DNA of 64,000 nucleotides from Vulcanimicrobiota bacterium. GTDB taxonomy: Bacteria; Vulcanimicrobiota; Xenobia; Xenobiales; JADMJV01. The stretch is taken from assembly GCA_019637395.1 (NCBI GenBank), contig JAHBVR010000001.1:434001-498000 (forward strand), read 5' to 3'. Below, piece after piece: positions 43,116-51,456 of the stretch (position 1 is its first letter; every line of letters starts with the position of its first letter). The notes beneath the pieces were generated by a model that was not told the DNA's origin, made no database searches, and saw only the letters and a program-made list of their open reading frames with translations. A program made the translations under genes and the position numbers.

Positions 43116-43987
43116 AAAACCTGGATACCGAGCACTTGTGGCCGCGGGGAGCTTCCCCGCTGCCCAGTTGCCCCGGCGACATCCGCGTCCACCACTGGAC
43201 TTCCAAATTGCTGCATCGCCGCCGGCCCGTCCTGGTCTATCTGCCTCCCGGCTACAATACCCAAGATCCCTGGCGCTACCCGGTGCTCTACGTGCACGAC
43301 GGTCAGAACATCTTCGATCCCAAAACCTCCGCCTTCGGCGTGGATTGGGGACTCGGCCAGGTCATCGAGAAAGAGCTTACGGCCCAAACCATCATGCCGG
43401 TCATCGTAGTGGCCATTTACAATACTCGCTACCGCATGGAAGAATACACCCCCACGGTGGATTACCGCGAACGCGGCGGCAAGGCCCGGGAATTCCTCAG
43501 CGCCGTGGTCGACGAACTCAAACCGTTCATCGATACTCACTATCACACCCGCACCGACGCGGCCTCGACCGGCATCATGGGTTCCTCGCTGGGCGGCTTG
43601 CTGGCCCTCTACGCCAGCCAATCCTTTCCCCACGTCTTCCAGCGCGTGGCCGCCCTCTCGCCCTCGCTATGGTGGTCAGGACGTGACCTGATCAGCTCGA
43701 TCGCCGGCGCCGAGCAATTTTACAGCCCGAGCCGGCTCTGGCTCGACATGGGCACCCGTGAAAGCAATGAAGACCGCAATCGCAACGGCGTCCCCGACGT
43801 GCTCGACGATCTGCGCATGCTGCGTTATGTGCTGCTGGGGCGCGGTATGCAGGAAGGCCTGGATCTGCACGTCGAGGAAATTTCCGGAGCTTCGCACACC
43901 GAAGCGGACTGGGGCCGCCGGGTAGACCGGGTCCTGCGCTTCCTTTACCCGGTCGAGAGTAGTTCGAAATCGGAGGGGGACGTTTAA
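43112..43987 (+). CDS. Esterase D/enterochelin-esterase-like hydrolase
   Basis: 291 residues, alpha/beta-hydrolase. VYLPPGYN, YPVLYVHDGQNIFDP, the nucleophile elbow GIMGSSLGGLLALYA and a C-terminal His (GASHTEADW) are the characteristic blocks of the esterase family containing IroE and Fes. The Asp is probably in WLDMGTRESN or nearby. There is no signal peptide, so a cytoplasmic role is likely; a TonB operon exists 12 kb away but no siderophore genes were seen. The start is TTG by TTGA overlap. Confidence 0.87.
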   Translation: MKNLDTEHLWPRGASPLPSCPGDIRVHHWTSKLLHRRRPVLVYLPPGYNTQDPWRYPVLYVHDGQNIFDPKTSAFGVDWGLGQVIEKELTAQTIMPVIVVAIYNTRYRMEEYTPTVDYRERGGKAREFLSAVVDELKPFIDTHYHTRTDAASTGIMGSSLGGLLALYASQSFPHVFQRVAALSPSLWWSGRDLISSIAGAEQFYSPSRLWLDMGTRESNEDRNRNGVPDVLDDLRMLRYVLLGRGMQEGLDLHVEEISGASHTEADWGRRVDRVLRFLYPVESSSKSEGDV

Positions 43988-44048
43988 CCCCGATCTTCCC
44001 GGGGTAGACCAGACGTTGGCCAACAAGGCCCTTTGGGGGAAGTAACCT

Positions 44049-44423
44049 ATGGTTGCCTGGATGACATCTTCAGAGAATCGCGCGCTTGACAACGCCATGC
44101 GCCGGGGCTACCTGGTCTGCCGCCGCGACCAGCGCACCTTGTCCGATCAGTACTCGCAGTACTGCGGCGCGCTAGGTCTACCCGTGCTGCGCGTGGATCG
44201 CCATGGCCGGCAATCCCAGGTGGTGCTGCAATGGTCCAAAGCCCTGCCCCCTTTTCGCCACGACCAGCAATGCAAACTGCGCGGGCTGCTTTCCGAACCC
44301 GACCAACCTCCCGGATTATTGCCGATCGTTTTTCGCTATGGCGCCTACAGCGCGTTTTCCAGCCACGAAGTGGCGGAAGAATTGGCCTCCCTGGTGGCCA
44401 GTTGGATTCAGGAGCAATTCTGA
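44049..44423 (+). CDS. Hypothetical protein
   Basis: 124 residues, no recognised family. It is mixed alpha/beta with several Arg/Gln-rich stretches (GYLVCRRDQRTLSDQY). GGGGGAAG stands before ATG 44049. A hairpin without a T-run (43987-44005) lies upstream. Its stop overlaps the probable CTG start of the zinc-ribbon gene, so the two are coupled. Confidence 0.7.
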   Translation: MVAWMTSSENRALDNAMRRGYLVCRRDQRTLSDQYSQYCGALGLPVLRVDRHGRQSQVVLQWSKALPPFRHDQQCKLRGLLSEPDQPPGLLPIVFRYGAYSAFSSHEVAEELASLVASWIQEQF

Positions 44424-44824
44424 GCCTTCGTCTCTGTCCGGCCTGCTCGCAGGTCGCCATGCTCAGCTATCAACACCAGGGCCTGGAAGTAGACAGTTGC
44501 CCGGAATGTTTCGGTATCTGGTTCGATCGCGAGGAGCTCAAAGAGTTCCTGCAGCGCCCGGAACTGGCCCAACGCCTGTCCGAAGGAGCAGCCCGGCCCG
44601 CGCCGACCGGTGGAGGCGAACGTCTCTGTCCCAGTTGCAGAATCGCCCTGAGCGAGAGTTCTCTGGGCGAAGTCAGCGTCGATCTGTGCTTCCGTTGTCG
44701 CGGAATCTGGCTGGACCAGGGGGAGTTGGATCGCGCCGTGGAGCAGTATCGCCAGGGACAGCGCGGAAATCTGGTGGTTCTCAATCAGATTGCCGAAGGG
44801 TTAAGGGCCGCGCGAGGAGGTTAG
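44420..44824 (+). CDS. Double zinc-ribbon protein (zf-TFIIB type) with probable CTG start
   Basis: 134 residues with two copies of a TFIIB-like zinc finger: LCPACSQ ... DSCPECFGIWFDREEL and LCPSCRI ... DLCFRCRGIWLDQGEL. The C-x2-C ... C-x2-C-x-G-I-W-x-D pattern is typical of the family, which has no settled function. No ATG, GTG or TTG stands near the first zinc finger. CTG 44420 overlaps the preceding stop as CTGA and has AGGAG 5 nt upstream, so a CTG start is the best reading. The dehydrogenase gene begins 2 bp after its stop. Confidence 0.8.
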   Translation: MSLRLCPACSQVAMLSYQHQGLEVDSCPECFGIWFDREELKEFLQRPELAQRLSEGAARPAPTGGGERLCPSCRIALSESSLGEVSVDLCFRCRGIWLDQGELDRAVEQYRQGQRGNLVVLNQIAEGLRAARGG

Positions 44825-44826
44825 CG

Positions 44827-46014
44827 ATGAAGGTTTCAGTGGTGGCATTGGGTGGCGACGGCACCGGCCCGGAAGTTCTCGAGCACAGCTTGAAGGTACT
44901 CGGCGTGATCGGGGAATGGAGCGGAATTCCCTTCCAGGTCGAAACCATCGATTGCGGCGGCCAATATTATCTCAAACATGGCCAGGACTGGCCGGCCGGC
45001 TCCGAACAGCGCTGCGCCGAAGCGGACGTCATCCTGCTCGGCGCCGTCGGCTGGCCGGCACCGGACGGCTCGGGTCCGGTCACCATGAGCGACGGCAAGA
45101 TGGCCGGCTGGTCACCGGTCATCGGCAACCGCATTCGCCTCGACCTCTACGCCAACATTCGCCCGGTCAAGCTCTATGAAGGCGTGAAACAGCGTATCCA
45201 CGGCAAACCTCAATCGGTCTGGCAACCGGGCCAGGTGGACATGGTGATCTTGCGTGAGAACACGGAAGATCTCTACTCCGGCATCGGCGGCACACTGCGC
45301 CCCGGAGGCCGGGACAAAGTGGCCGTGGACACCCGGGTGATCACCTGGGAAGCCAGTGAGAAGGTGATCCGCAAGGCTTTTGAAGTGTGCCGCGGGCGCG
45401 CTCAGGGCGCCCCCAAAGACGGCAAAAAGCGCGTCACGGCCGTGGTCAAGGACAACGTGATGCAGGGTTGCAAGCTATTTGCCAAAGTCTTCCGCGAGGT
45501 CGGCCAGGAATACCCCGAAATCGAGCAGGAAACGGCCATCGTCGACGCTTTCACGCAGTGGTTGATCGGCCAGCCGGAACACTACGACGTAGTAGTCACC
45601 ACCAACATGTTCGGTGACATCGTCACCGACCTGGCCAGCGTCCTGCAAGGGGGCATGGGAATGGCCGTAGGCTGCAACACCGGAGATCACCACGCCATGT
45701 TCGAGCCCATCCACGGCTCGGCCCCGAAATACGCGGGCCAGGACAAAGTGAATCCCCTGGCCATGATTCTCTCGGTCAAAGAAGCGCTGGCCTGGTTGGC
45801 CACCCGCCCCAAGTTCGCCGCTCAGGCCGAAGCCTTCAACCAGGCCGCCCGGGCCCTGGAAACTTCGGTGGAAGAGGTGCTCAAAGAAGGCAAAGTGCTC
45901 ACCTATGACCTGATTGGCGAAGAGAAAGCCAGTTCCGGCAGCCAGGTGACCGAGGCCGTCATCGAACGCCTGCGCGCTCATCTCAAACAAGTCAGCGGCT
46001 TGTCCGTAAGTTAA
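44827..46014 (+). CDS. Isocitrate/isopropylmalate-family dehydrogenase
   Basis: 395 residues, beta-decarboxylating dehydrogenase. ALGGDGTGPEV opens the fold. RENTEDLYSGIGG carries the substrate-contact Ser region in the isocitrate form rather than the isopropylmalate form. VTTNMFGDIVTDL holds the metal-binding Asp residues, and FEPIHGSAPKYAGQDKVNP the cofactor loop. NAD versus NADP cannot be fixed confidently. GAGGAGG stands just before ATG 44827. It could act in the TCA cycle, or together with the LeuA-like pair at 26-28 kb, though these are far apart. Confidence 0.9.
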   Translation: MKVSVVALGGDGTGPEVLEHSLKVLGVIGEWSGIPFQVETIDCGGQYYLKHGQDWPAGSEQRCAEADVILLGAVGWPAPDGSGPVTMSDGKMAGWSPVIGNRIRLDLYANIRPVKLYEGVKQRIHGKPQSVWQPGQVDMVILRENTEDLYSGIGGTLRPGGRDKVAVDTRVITWEASEKVIRKAFEVCRGRAQGAPKDGKKRVTAVVKDNVMQGCKLFAKVFREVGQEYPEIEQETAIVDAFTQWLIGQPEHYDVVVTTNMFGDIVTDLASVLQGGMGMAVGCNTGDHHAMFEPIHGSAPKYAGQDKVNPLAMILSVKEALAWLATRPKFAAQAEAFNQAARALETSVEEVLKEGKVLTYDLIGEEKASSGSQVTEAVIERLRAHLKQVSGLSVS

Positions 46015-46060
46015 CAACTTCCCCCGGCAGGAACCGAATGAATGAGGATATGTTCGGCCT

Positions 46061-46159
46061 ATGAATCACAACGAAACCAACCACTTCATCTGGACCTTCA
46101 TCGACCTTCCGCAGCTGGACGGGGCGAGCGATGGACAGTTGCTGGGCTCCCCCATCTAA
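46061..46159 (+). CDS. Possible small protein
   Basis: A 32-codon frame beginning MNHNETNHFIWTFIDLPQL. An eight-codon frame (46038-46064) ends in ATGA overlap with its start. GAGGA lies about 12 nt before the ATG. No homology can be judged at this size. It may be a leader peptide or chance. Confidence 0.25.
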   Translation: MNHNETNHFIWTFIDLPQLDGASDGQLLGSPI

Positions 46160-46161
46160 AA

Positions 46162-46179
46162 GATGCCTCTAAAGGCATC
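46162..46179. other. Perfect hairpin before the membrane-protein gene
   Basis: A 7-bp stem GATGCCT/AGGCATC with a 4-nt loop CTAA. No T-run follows, so it is not a simple terminator. It lies 28 bp upstream of ATG 46208 and could be an operator or mRNA structure. Confidence 0.45.
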
Positions 46180-46207
46180 GAGAGCGGAACGCTAGAATTT
46201 TAGAGGA

Positions 46208-46600
46208 ATGCCCCCCTCTCCCCAAGCCCTCAACGCGTCTATGTGGCGCGGCGCTAAAATGGGCGCCGTCAGCCTCGGCCTGGTGGGTTTTGTGGGCGGC
46301 ATCACCGTCTGCGTTGCCTACCACCTGCCCTTTCCACCCATTGCAGTGAGCGAGCTCGGCATCCTGCTGGGCGGCTGCCTGGGGGCTATGGCCGGCTATG
46401 CCTGGTGCTATCCGACTGGACGCAACATCCTCAGGGGCGCTTTTTGGGGTGCCTTGTTCGGGTTGGCTCCCGCCGGACTACCCCAGGGCAACGTTTCCGT
46501 GCCCGTCTGGCTGGCCTGTGTGATGCTGGCCGCGGTCATCGGCTACCAGGCCGGCTGCTCACCTCAGAATCCTCAGGAATCGGGTTGGAGACTCCGCTAA
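46208..46600 (+). CDS. Small Gly-rich membrane protein
   Basis: 130 residues with four likely TM helices and many Gly and Ala (MGAVSLGLVGFVGGI, GILLGGCLGAMAGYA, GAFWGALFGLAPAG, VWLACVMLAAVIGYQ). No family recognised. TTAGAGGA stands directly before ATG 46208. Its 3' end overlaps the convergent kinase gene by 4 bp. Confidence 0.72.
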   Translation: MPPSPQALNASMWRGAKMGAVSLGLVGFVGGITVCVAYHLPFPPIAVSELGILLGGCLGAMAGYAWCYPTGRNILRGAFWGALFGLAPAGLPQGNVSVPVWLACVMLAAVIGYQAGCSPQNPQESGWRLR

Positions 46601-48888
46601 CCGTCGTTTTTGTCGAGCAGCCGGTATTGTCCGTCGCGAATTTGCACCAGGTAGGGAGTGCGGCGATCGAGCCGGCGCCCCGGTGCGAAATCACCTGAAA
46701 CGCCAGGATAAGCCGGCGACCTGGCTCCAATATCCTGGAAGTACTCGGTCAGTTTCTGACGATCGAAACCGACTTTGTTGATCCCGTCGGCAATCAACAT
46801 CAAGCTGTCGTAGGCGTTGGCCTCGCGATGCGAAGGTCGCAAGCTGCCGAACTGCTGGGTGAAGGCGGCGGTGAATTCGCGAATGCGCTGACTGTTGGCG
46901 TCCGGATGAAAGTAAGTGGAAGTCAGCATTCCGTCCACATCCTTGCCGCCGTTGAGCACGATGGAACTGGAGAAAGCCACCACCTGAGTAGCCAGAGGCA
47001 GCTTGGGATGGACCTGGCGCAGCAACCGGGTGAACTGCAAAACGATGTCGCTGCGATACTCGGCCAAAAAGACCGCATCGACCGAATTCTCATCGATTAC
47101 CCGGAGCTGGTCGGCGAAATCCGGAGCGGCATTATTGTAGGGCAACTGGGGGGCAACCACATGGCCGCCCAGCTTGGCAAAGGCCTCCTTGAACTCGTCG
47201 CTTTCCGAACGCGAGATAATGCTGTCTTGAGCGGTAAAGACGGCCACCGTCTTCCAACCGCTGTTCCACATATAACTGGCGATGCACTCGACGCGCTGCT
47301 GATCGCTGTCGGAAGCGGTGAATATATGCTTGCCGATCTCCCAAACGCGGGGATCGGAAGCGGTCGGGGCCAGCGCCGGCATGCCCCCGCCTTCGAAGAC
47401 CGGAGCGGTGGCCACGACTTGCTGCGAGGTCCAGGGGCCCAGCACCACCTGGTAGTCCGAATCATTCTTGATGCGGCTGGCCATTTCGATGGCCTGGTCG
47501 GGGCGGCTGGCCGTGTCATAAAGATCCAACATCAGCAGGTGGCCGCGCACCCCACCGGCCTGATTGATTTGTTTTTGAGCCATGGCCAGGCCGGGGTAGA
47601 ACTGAACCCCCTCACGATCATTGCCCAAAGTGCTGGTCATCACCGGGATCTTGTAGTACGGCTTCTGCTGAAAGATGACGTAGGTGTTCTGGCTCAAAAT
47701 CTGCGCTTCCGCGTCTTCTGGATAGCGCGTGATCAGCTTGTCCAACTGATCGATCGCCTTGGCATACTCCTTGGAAGCCACCAGACTGCGCGCCCTGGCC
47801 TTTTCGTCGGCGGTGGCGGCCAGAATGGGAATCAGCGGGTCTTGAGCGGGAGGTGAAGGATTCTTCTGGGCCCAAAATTGGGTCAACCCCAAAGACGCGG
47901 CCGCTAAGAAGATCAGGGTCGAACTCTGCAAGAAGCGTAACAACCAGCGCGGAGTCAAAGGCGGACGTTCGACCGGAGTAAAGAGGGGTGGAGCCAGCAC
48001 GGCGCTATCGGCCAGCATCTCAGTGGCGGGCTCGGATGGTCCGCGACCGGAGCCGGAATTGGCCGCGGTGGGCGCGGGCTGCTTAGAAAGCCAGAGCAAC
48101 AGGTCTCGAATCAATTCACCTGAATTGGCATAACGCTGAGAGGGCTCAGGCTGCAGGCACTTCAAGACCACCGCTTCGCAAGAAGGATCGAGGTTCGGGC
48201 GAAACGGGCGCAGGCGCTGAGAGCCGTAGACGGGACTGGGCGGACGGCTGGTAAGCACGTAAAAAAGCGTAGCTCCCAGAGAATATACGTCGCTGCGTTC
48301 ATCGGTCTGAGCGGCGTCCTCCCACTGTTCGGGGGGGGCGTAACCGACCGAGCCGGAGGCCTGGGTATCCCGGCGCTTGCCCGGATCAAACTGGCGAGCC
48401 AGGCCGAAGTCCACCAGCTTGATGTGCCGGTCCTCGGTAATGATGATGTTGTCCGGCTTCAGATCGCGAAAAATGACCGGCTTTTCCTGCCGGTGCAGGT
48501 AGTCCAGCACCTGCGCCAGTTCCAGCGCCCAGCGCATGGCCTGAAGTTCGCTGGCCTGCCCCTCGCGTTGAATCAACTGCGCCAGGTTCTCGCCCTCGAT
48601 ACACTCCATCACCAGGTACTGCTTGGACTCTTCGATGAAGTAATCGACGATCATGGGCAGGTTGCGATGGCGCAACCTGCTCAGCATCTGAGCTTCCCGC
48701 TTGAAGCTTTCCTCGATTTGCTCCTGCGAAGCCGGATCGAAGACCAGCATTTCCTTGACCGCCCAACGCTTGCCCGGCAGGCGCAGGTCTTCGCACTGAT
48801 AAACTGCGCCCATGCCACCTCGGCCTAGAAAACCGGTAATTCGGTAGCGGCCCTGGAGCACGGAACCCACTTTGCCTGAAATTTCCAT
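46597..48888 (-). CDS. Receptor Ser/Thr protein kinase with periplasmic ABC-type ligand-binding domain
   Basis: 763 residues. The kinase domain (about 15-265) has GRGGMGAVY, Lys45 (AVKEML), catalytic FRDLKPDN (Asp142), DFG (Asp160), and GYAPPEQW. A Pro-rich linker and one TM helix (about 319-338) follow. The outer part is a type I periplasmic binding domain of the branched-chain amino-acid receptor kind (VMTSTLGNDREGVQFYPGLA, VVLGPWTSQQVVATAPVFEG, AVFTAQDS, AYDSLMLIADGI). It should sense a small extracytoplasmic ligand and phosphorylate cytoplasmic targets. GAGGGG stands 3-4 nt before ATG 48888. It lies downstream of the tubulin-like and Hsp70-like genes on the same strand. Confidence 0.92.
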   Translation of the reverse strand: MEISGKVGSVLQGRYRITGFLGRGGMGAVYQCEDLRLPGKRWAVKEMLVFDPASQEQIEESFKREAQMLSRLRHRNLPMIVDYFIEESKQYLVMECIEGENLAQLIQREGQASELQAMRWALELAQVLDYLHRQEKPVIFRDLKPDNIIITEDRHIKLVDFGLARQFDPGKRRDTQASGSVGYAPPEQWEDAAQTDERSDVYSLGATLFYVLTSRPPSPVYGSQRLRPFRPNLDPSCEAVVLKCLQPEPSQRYANSGELIRDLLLWLSKQPAPTAANSGSGRGPSEPATEMLADSAVLAPPLFTPVERPPLTPRWLLRFLQSSTLIFLAAASLGLTQFWAQKNPSPPAQDPLIPILAATADEKARARSLVASKEYAKAIDQLDKLITRYPEDAEAQILSQNTYVIFQQKPYYKIPVMTSTLGNDREGVQFYPGLAMAQKQINQAGGVRGHLLMLDLYDTASRPDQAIEMASRIKNDSDYQVVLGPWTSQQVVATAPVFEGGGMPALAPTASDPRVWEIGKHIFTASDSDQQRVECIASYMWNSGWKTVAVFTAQDSIISRSESDEFKEAFAKLGGHVVAPQLPYNNAAPDFADQLRVIDENSVDAVFLAEYRSDIVLQFTRLLRQVHPKLPLATQVVAFSSSIVLNGGKDVDGMLTSTYFHPDANSQRIREFTAAFTQQFGSLRPSHREANAYDSLMLIADGINKVGFDRQKLTEYFQDIGARSPAYPGVSGDFAPGRRLDRRTPYLVQIRDGQYRLLDKNDG

Positions 48889-48973
48889 CGGCCCCTCGCT
48901 TCGCCGCTACTCCTCTTTCTCCCGGAGGTTGTTTAAGACAAACTCCATGGTAAAGGCAATTCCACCGCCACCT

Positions 48974-49160
48974 CACCACAGCGCGTATTCGGAAGCGGCC
49001 TTCCGGACCTCATCCGGCAGGCTGCCGAAGAGTTGAGCTTGAGGTCGGGAAAGCTGGGGCTCTGCAAGGTCTCAAAGCTGTCGTCATAACTGCCCATGAT
49101 CATAAAGTGCCCCTGATTCAGATGGAAGACCTCCAGCGTGGTCCTGGATACTCCGGCCAC
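48974..49160 (-). pseudogene. Uma2-like nuclease fragment, C-terminal part with frameshift
   Basis: One frame reads TTLEVFHLNQGHFMIMGSYD and then SPSFPDLKL, the usual C-terminal pattern of Uma2/DUF820 proteins (E-V-[YF]-x-L ... S-x-x-F-P-D-L-x-L). After that the neighbouring frame continues QLFGSLPDEVRKAASEYALW and a stop, so one base is missing. The catalytic N-terminal part is absent. The fragment overlaps the last codons of the Hsp70-like gene in another frame. It is inferred to be a relic between that gene and the kinase. Confidence 0.5.
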
Positions 49161-51454
49161 AGTCTGAAGGGGCCTACTTCAAGCAGGTTGCGCCCGGCGC
49201 ACTCGACCCGCACCAACAATCGATAATCGGCCGAGAGAGCCCAGCGCAGCACGGTGTGGGCCGGGTCCAGATCTTCACTGACGCGCAGGCTAAGCCTTTC
49301 CAGAGTCACCAACTGACCGTTCAGGCTGCCGTCGGGCAGCACGTAGTCGTTCTCCCAGCCCAGATTCTCCACCACCTCCAGCCAATTCTGGCCGGGCAAC
49401 AAAGACACGGGCGTCAGTTCAGCCGTGCCGGGCAGGCTCTGACCGAGCTGGATGAGCGGATGAAAGCGCGCCCCGCGCTCCCCCATCAGTTTGACGCCCA
49501 GGCGCGTGGTGCACACGGTCGCTCCCGTCTGCTCGGGAAAAGCCAGCCAGCTCGAGCCCGGGGCCAGACTGCGGGGCGGCCCGGAGCGCACGACCTCCGG
49601 ATGGTAACGAGCCCCCAGCACCACGCAGTGTTTTGGTTCAGCCGCCCGCTCCAAAGGCACGCCCGGGAAACACCGCTGCAGCCATTCCGGGATCAAAGGG
49701 TAAAGGGAGCCCAGCCCACTGACCACGATCAAATCCGGCGGCACGGGCCCTTCCGGCAGACTCAGGCGGAGCCTGGGTTCGACCAGCGGGTCGATCACGG
49801 AGCGCAGGGAATGCTCGCGCTTCAAGCGCTCCGCCTCCTCGTGTTCTGGGGGGGACTGCCGTCTCCCCCCAGCCCCCCCCTGCTCCTCCAAATGAGCCGC
49901 GTAGAACGCGGTGATGTCATTGCCCCCAAACCAGCGGTCGCCTCCCACATGTTCGAGCTCCACGCTGACCATGGTCGAGCGGCGGCTGTCCACTGTCAGC
50001 CAGGCCACGTCGCTGGTGGTGCCGCCGAAGTCGTAGAGCAAGAGCCGCCACTCGCGCTCGGGCCAGGCGCGCCCGGCCAGAAATTCGTAGGCGGCCGCCA
50101 GCGGCTCACAAATTAGCTCCAACCGGCAGTCCAGCCGGGACAAAAAGGCCTGGCGCAATAAATGGATTTGCCGCGGTGAGAAAGCCGCCGGATGAGCCAG
50201 GCAGCAACGCCGCAAACGCTGTCTGGCCAGAGCAGGCGTCCGTCCCACCCGCTGCCAAAGCACCTCCAAATAGTCGCCCAGGACCTCTTCCGGAGTGCGC
50301 TCCAGAATCTCCTGAGACGGTAAGATGAGCCGGAAGCGAAAGTCAGGCAAACCCAGATGCCTCTTGGCCTCCAGCGCCACGTTCGGGCCCGCCTGCTCGG
50401 TGGGCTGCGGGTCCCCCTCCGAGAAATAAGCCAGTCCGCTGGGCAGGCACAGGCTCTCTCCGTCCAGCGCCAGTTGGGTCAGCCTCCCCTGCTCATCCAG
50501 CAGCGCGGCCGTGGTGGTGGTGCTGCCCAGATCGATCAGCAGCCAGCCCGCATAGTCGGTGCGATCCGGCTTGACCACATCGAGCAGCAAGCGCCGCCGC
50601 CGCCCGTCGCGTAAAACCACCTCCACCCAGCTCAGACCCGGCTCCGCCTCGCCCTCGAGTTCCAGGCCGCCGGCTCCTTCCAGCGCGGCTGGGAAATGAG
50701 CGAGCAGACCCGGGATGGAACTCTCCACTCGCTCGATCTCGACCCCGCCCTGCCAGGTCCGCAGCGGCACCTCGAGGCGCGGCTGGCTGGTCAGGCACCA
50801 CTCCAGCCGCTCGGGCATTTCCAAATGGCCCGCCCAGCGGCATTCGAGCTGGCTGCGTAGCAACAATTCCCCCAATTGCCATTGAACCGGCCCGGTCACC
50901 GCCGGAGCCTTCAGATGCAAAGCCGGCCGGGCGCGCTGGCTGAGCACCAGTGGCAAAGTTTCGGCGCACTCCCAACCGGCCGGCAACTGATCCACGTAGA
51001 GCGCTCCGCTCAAGACCCGCAAATGTCCCGCGATCCAGCCTTGCTCGGGGTTGAGCAGTTCGGTTCGCCACTCGAGCTGAGCCCGCGCGGGCGGGCTGCT
51101 CCAGACCGCCACCTCCGCTTCACCCAACTGGATCACGCCCGGCAGTCCCTCTTCGGCCGTATCCAGGACAGACAAATCCAACCGGACTGTCTGGCCGGGA
51201 TCCAAAGGGAGGAACTCGGAATCCGCCCGAAGCCAGGCCGGCAGACGCAAGGAACCCGGCTCCAACAGGCCGCTTCGCCCCAGGTAAGTCACCGCCAGGC
51301 CGGCTTTCCCCAGAGACAAGACGTTGGTTTTCCGGCCCTGACCGTCGAGTGGGATCAACTGGACGGGGAACTGCCCTTGCCCACAATTGGGGCAGAAGCG
51401 ATCCTCGGGTGTGAGTTCCCAGCCTTCACAGTCGGCGCCCAGACAACGCAACAT
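49118..51454 (-). CDS. Hsp70/actin-like ATPase with N-terminal zinc ribbon
   Basis: 778 residues. A zinc ribbon (Cys4, Cys9, Cys21, Cys24) is followed by about 270 residues of beta-rich sequence, then an actin/Hsp70 ATPase. Phosphate-1 is LLIDLGSTTTTAALLD (305-320), phosphate-2 LLYDFGGTTSDVAWL (472-486), the connecting EHVGGDRWFGGNDITAFYA, and the adenosine loop VVSGLGSLYPLIPEW (577-591). There is no substrate-binding or lid domain of DnaK. It begins 2 bp after the stop of the tubulin-like gene and is followed by the receptor kinase, so the three probably form one operon. Cellular role unknown. Confidence 0.83.
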   Translation of the reverse strand: MLRCLGADCEGWELTPEDRFCPNCGQGQFPVQLIPLDGQGRKTNVLSLGKAGLAVTYLGRSGLLEPGSLRLPAWLRADSEFLPLDPGQTVRLDLSVLDTAEEGLPGVIQLGEAEVAVWSSPPARAQLEWRTELLNPEQGWIAGHLRVLSGALYVDQLPAGWECAETLPLVLSQRARPALHLKAPAVTGPVQWQLGELLLRSQLECRWAGHLEMPERLEWCLTSQPRLEVPLRTWQGGVEIERVESSIPGLLAHFPAALEGAGGLELEGEAEPGLSWVEVVLRDGRRRRLLLDVVKPDRTDYAGWLLIDLGSTTTTAALLDEQGRLTQLALDGESLCLPSGLAYFSEGDPQPTEQAGPNVALEAKRHLGLPDFRFRLILPSQEILERTPEEVLGDYLEVLWQRVGRTPALARQRLRRCCLAHPAAFSPRQIHLLRQAFLSRLDCRLELICEPLAAAYEFLAGRAWPEREWRLLLYDFGGTTSDVAWLTVDSRRSTMVSVELEHVGGDRWFGGNDITAFYAAHLEEQGGAGGRRQSPPEHEEAERLKREHSLRSVIDPLVEPRLRLSLPEGPVPPDLIVVSGLGSLYPLIPEWLQRCFPGVPLERAAEPKHCVVLGARYHPEVVRSGPPRSLAPGSSWLAFPEQTGATVCTTRLGVKLMGERGARFHPLIQLGQSLPGTAELTPVSLLPGQNWLEVVENLGWENDYVLPDGSLNGQLVTLERLSLRVSEDLDPAHTVLRWALSADYRLLVRVECAGRNLLEVGPFRLWPEYPGPRWRSSI

Positions 51455-51456
51455 AT

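Noticed and set aside
43987-44005. A hairpin ACCCCG/CGGGGT after the esterase gene as a terminator
   Set aside because: No T-run follows on either strand; it may be structural only.
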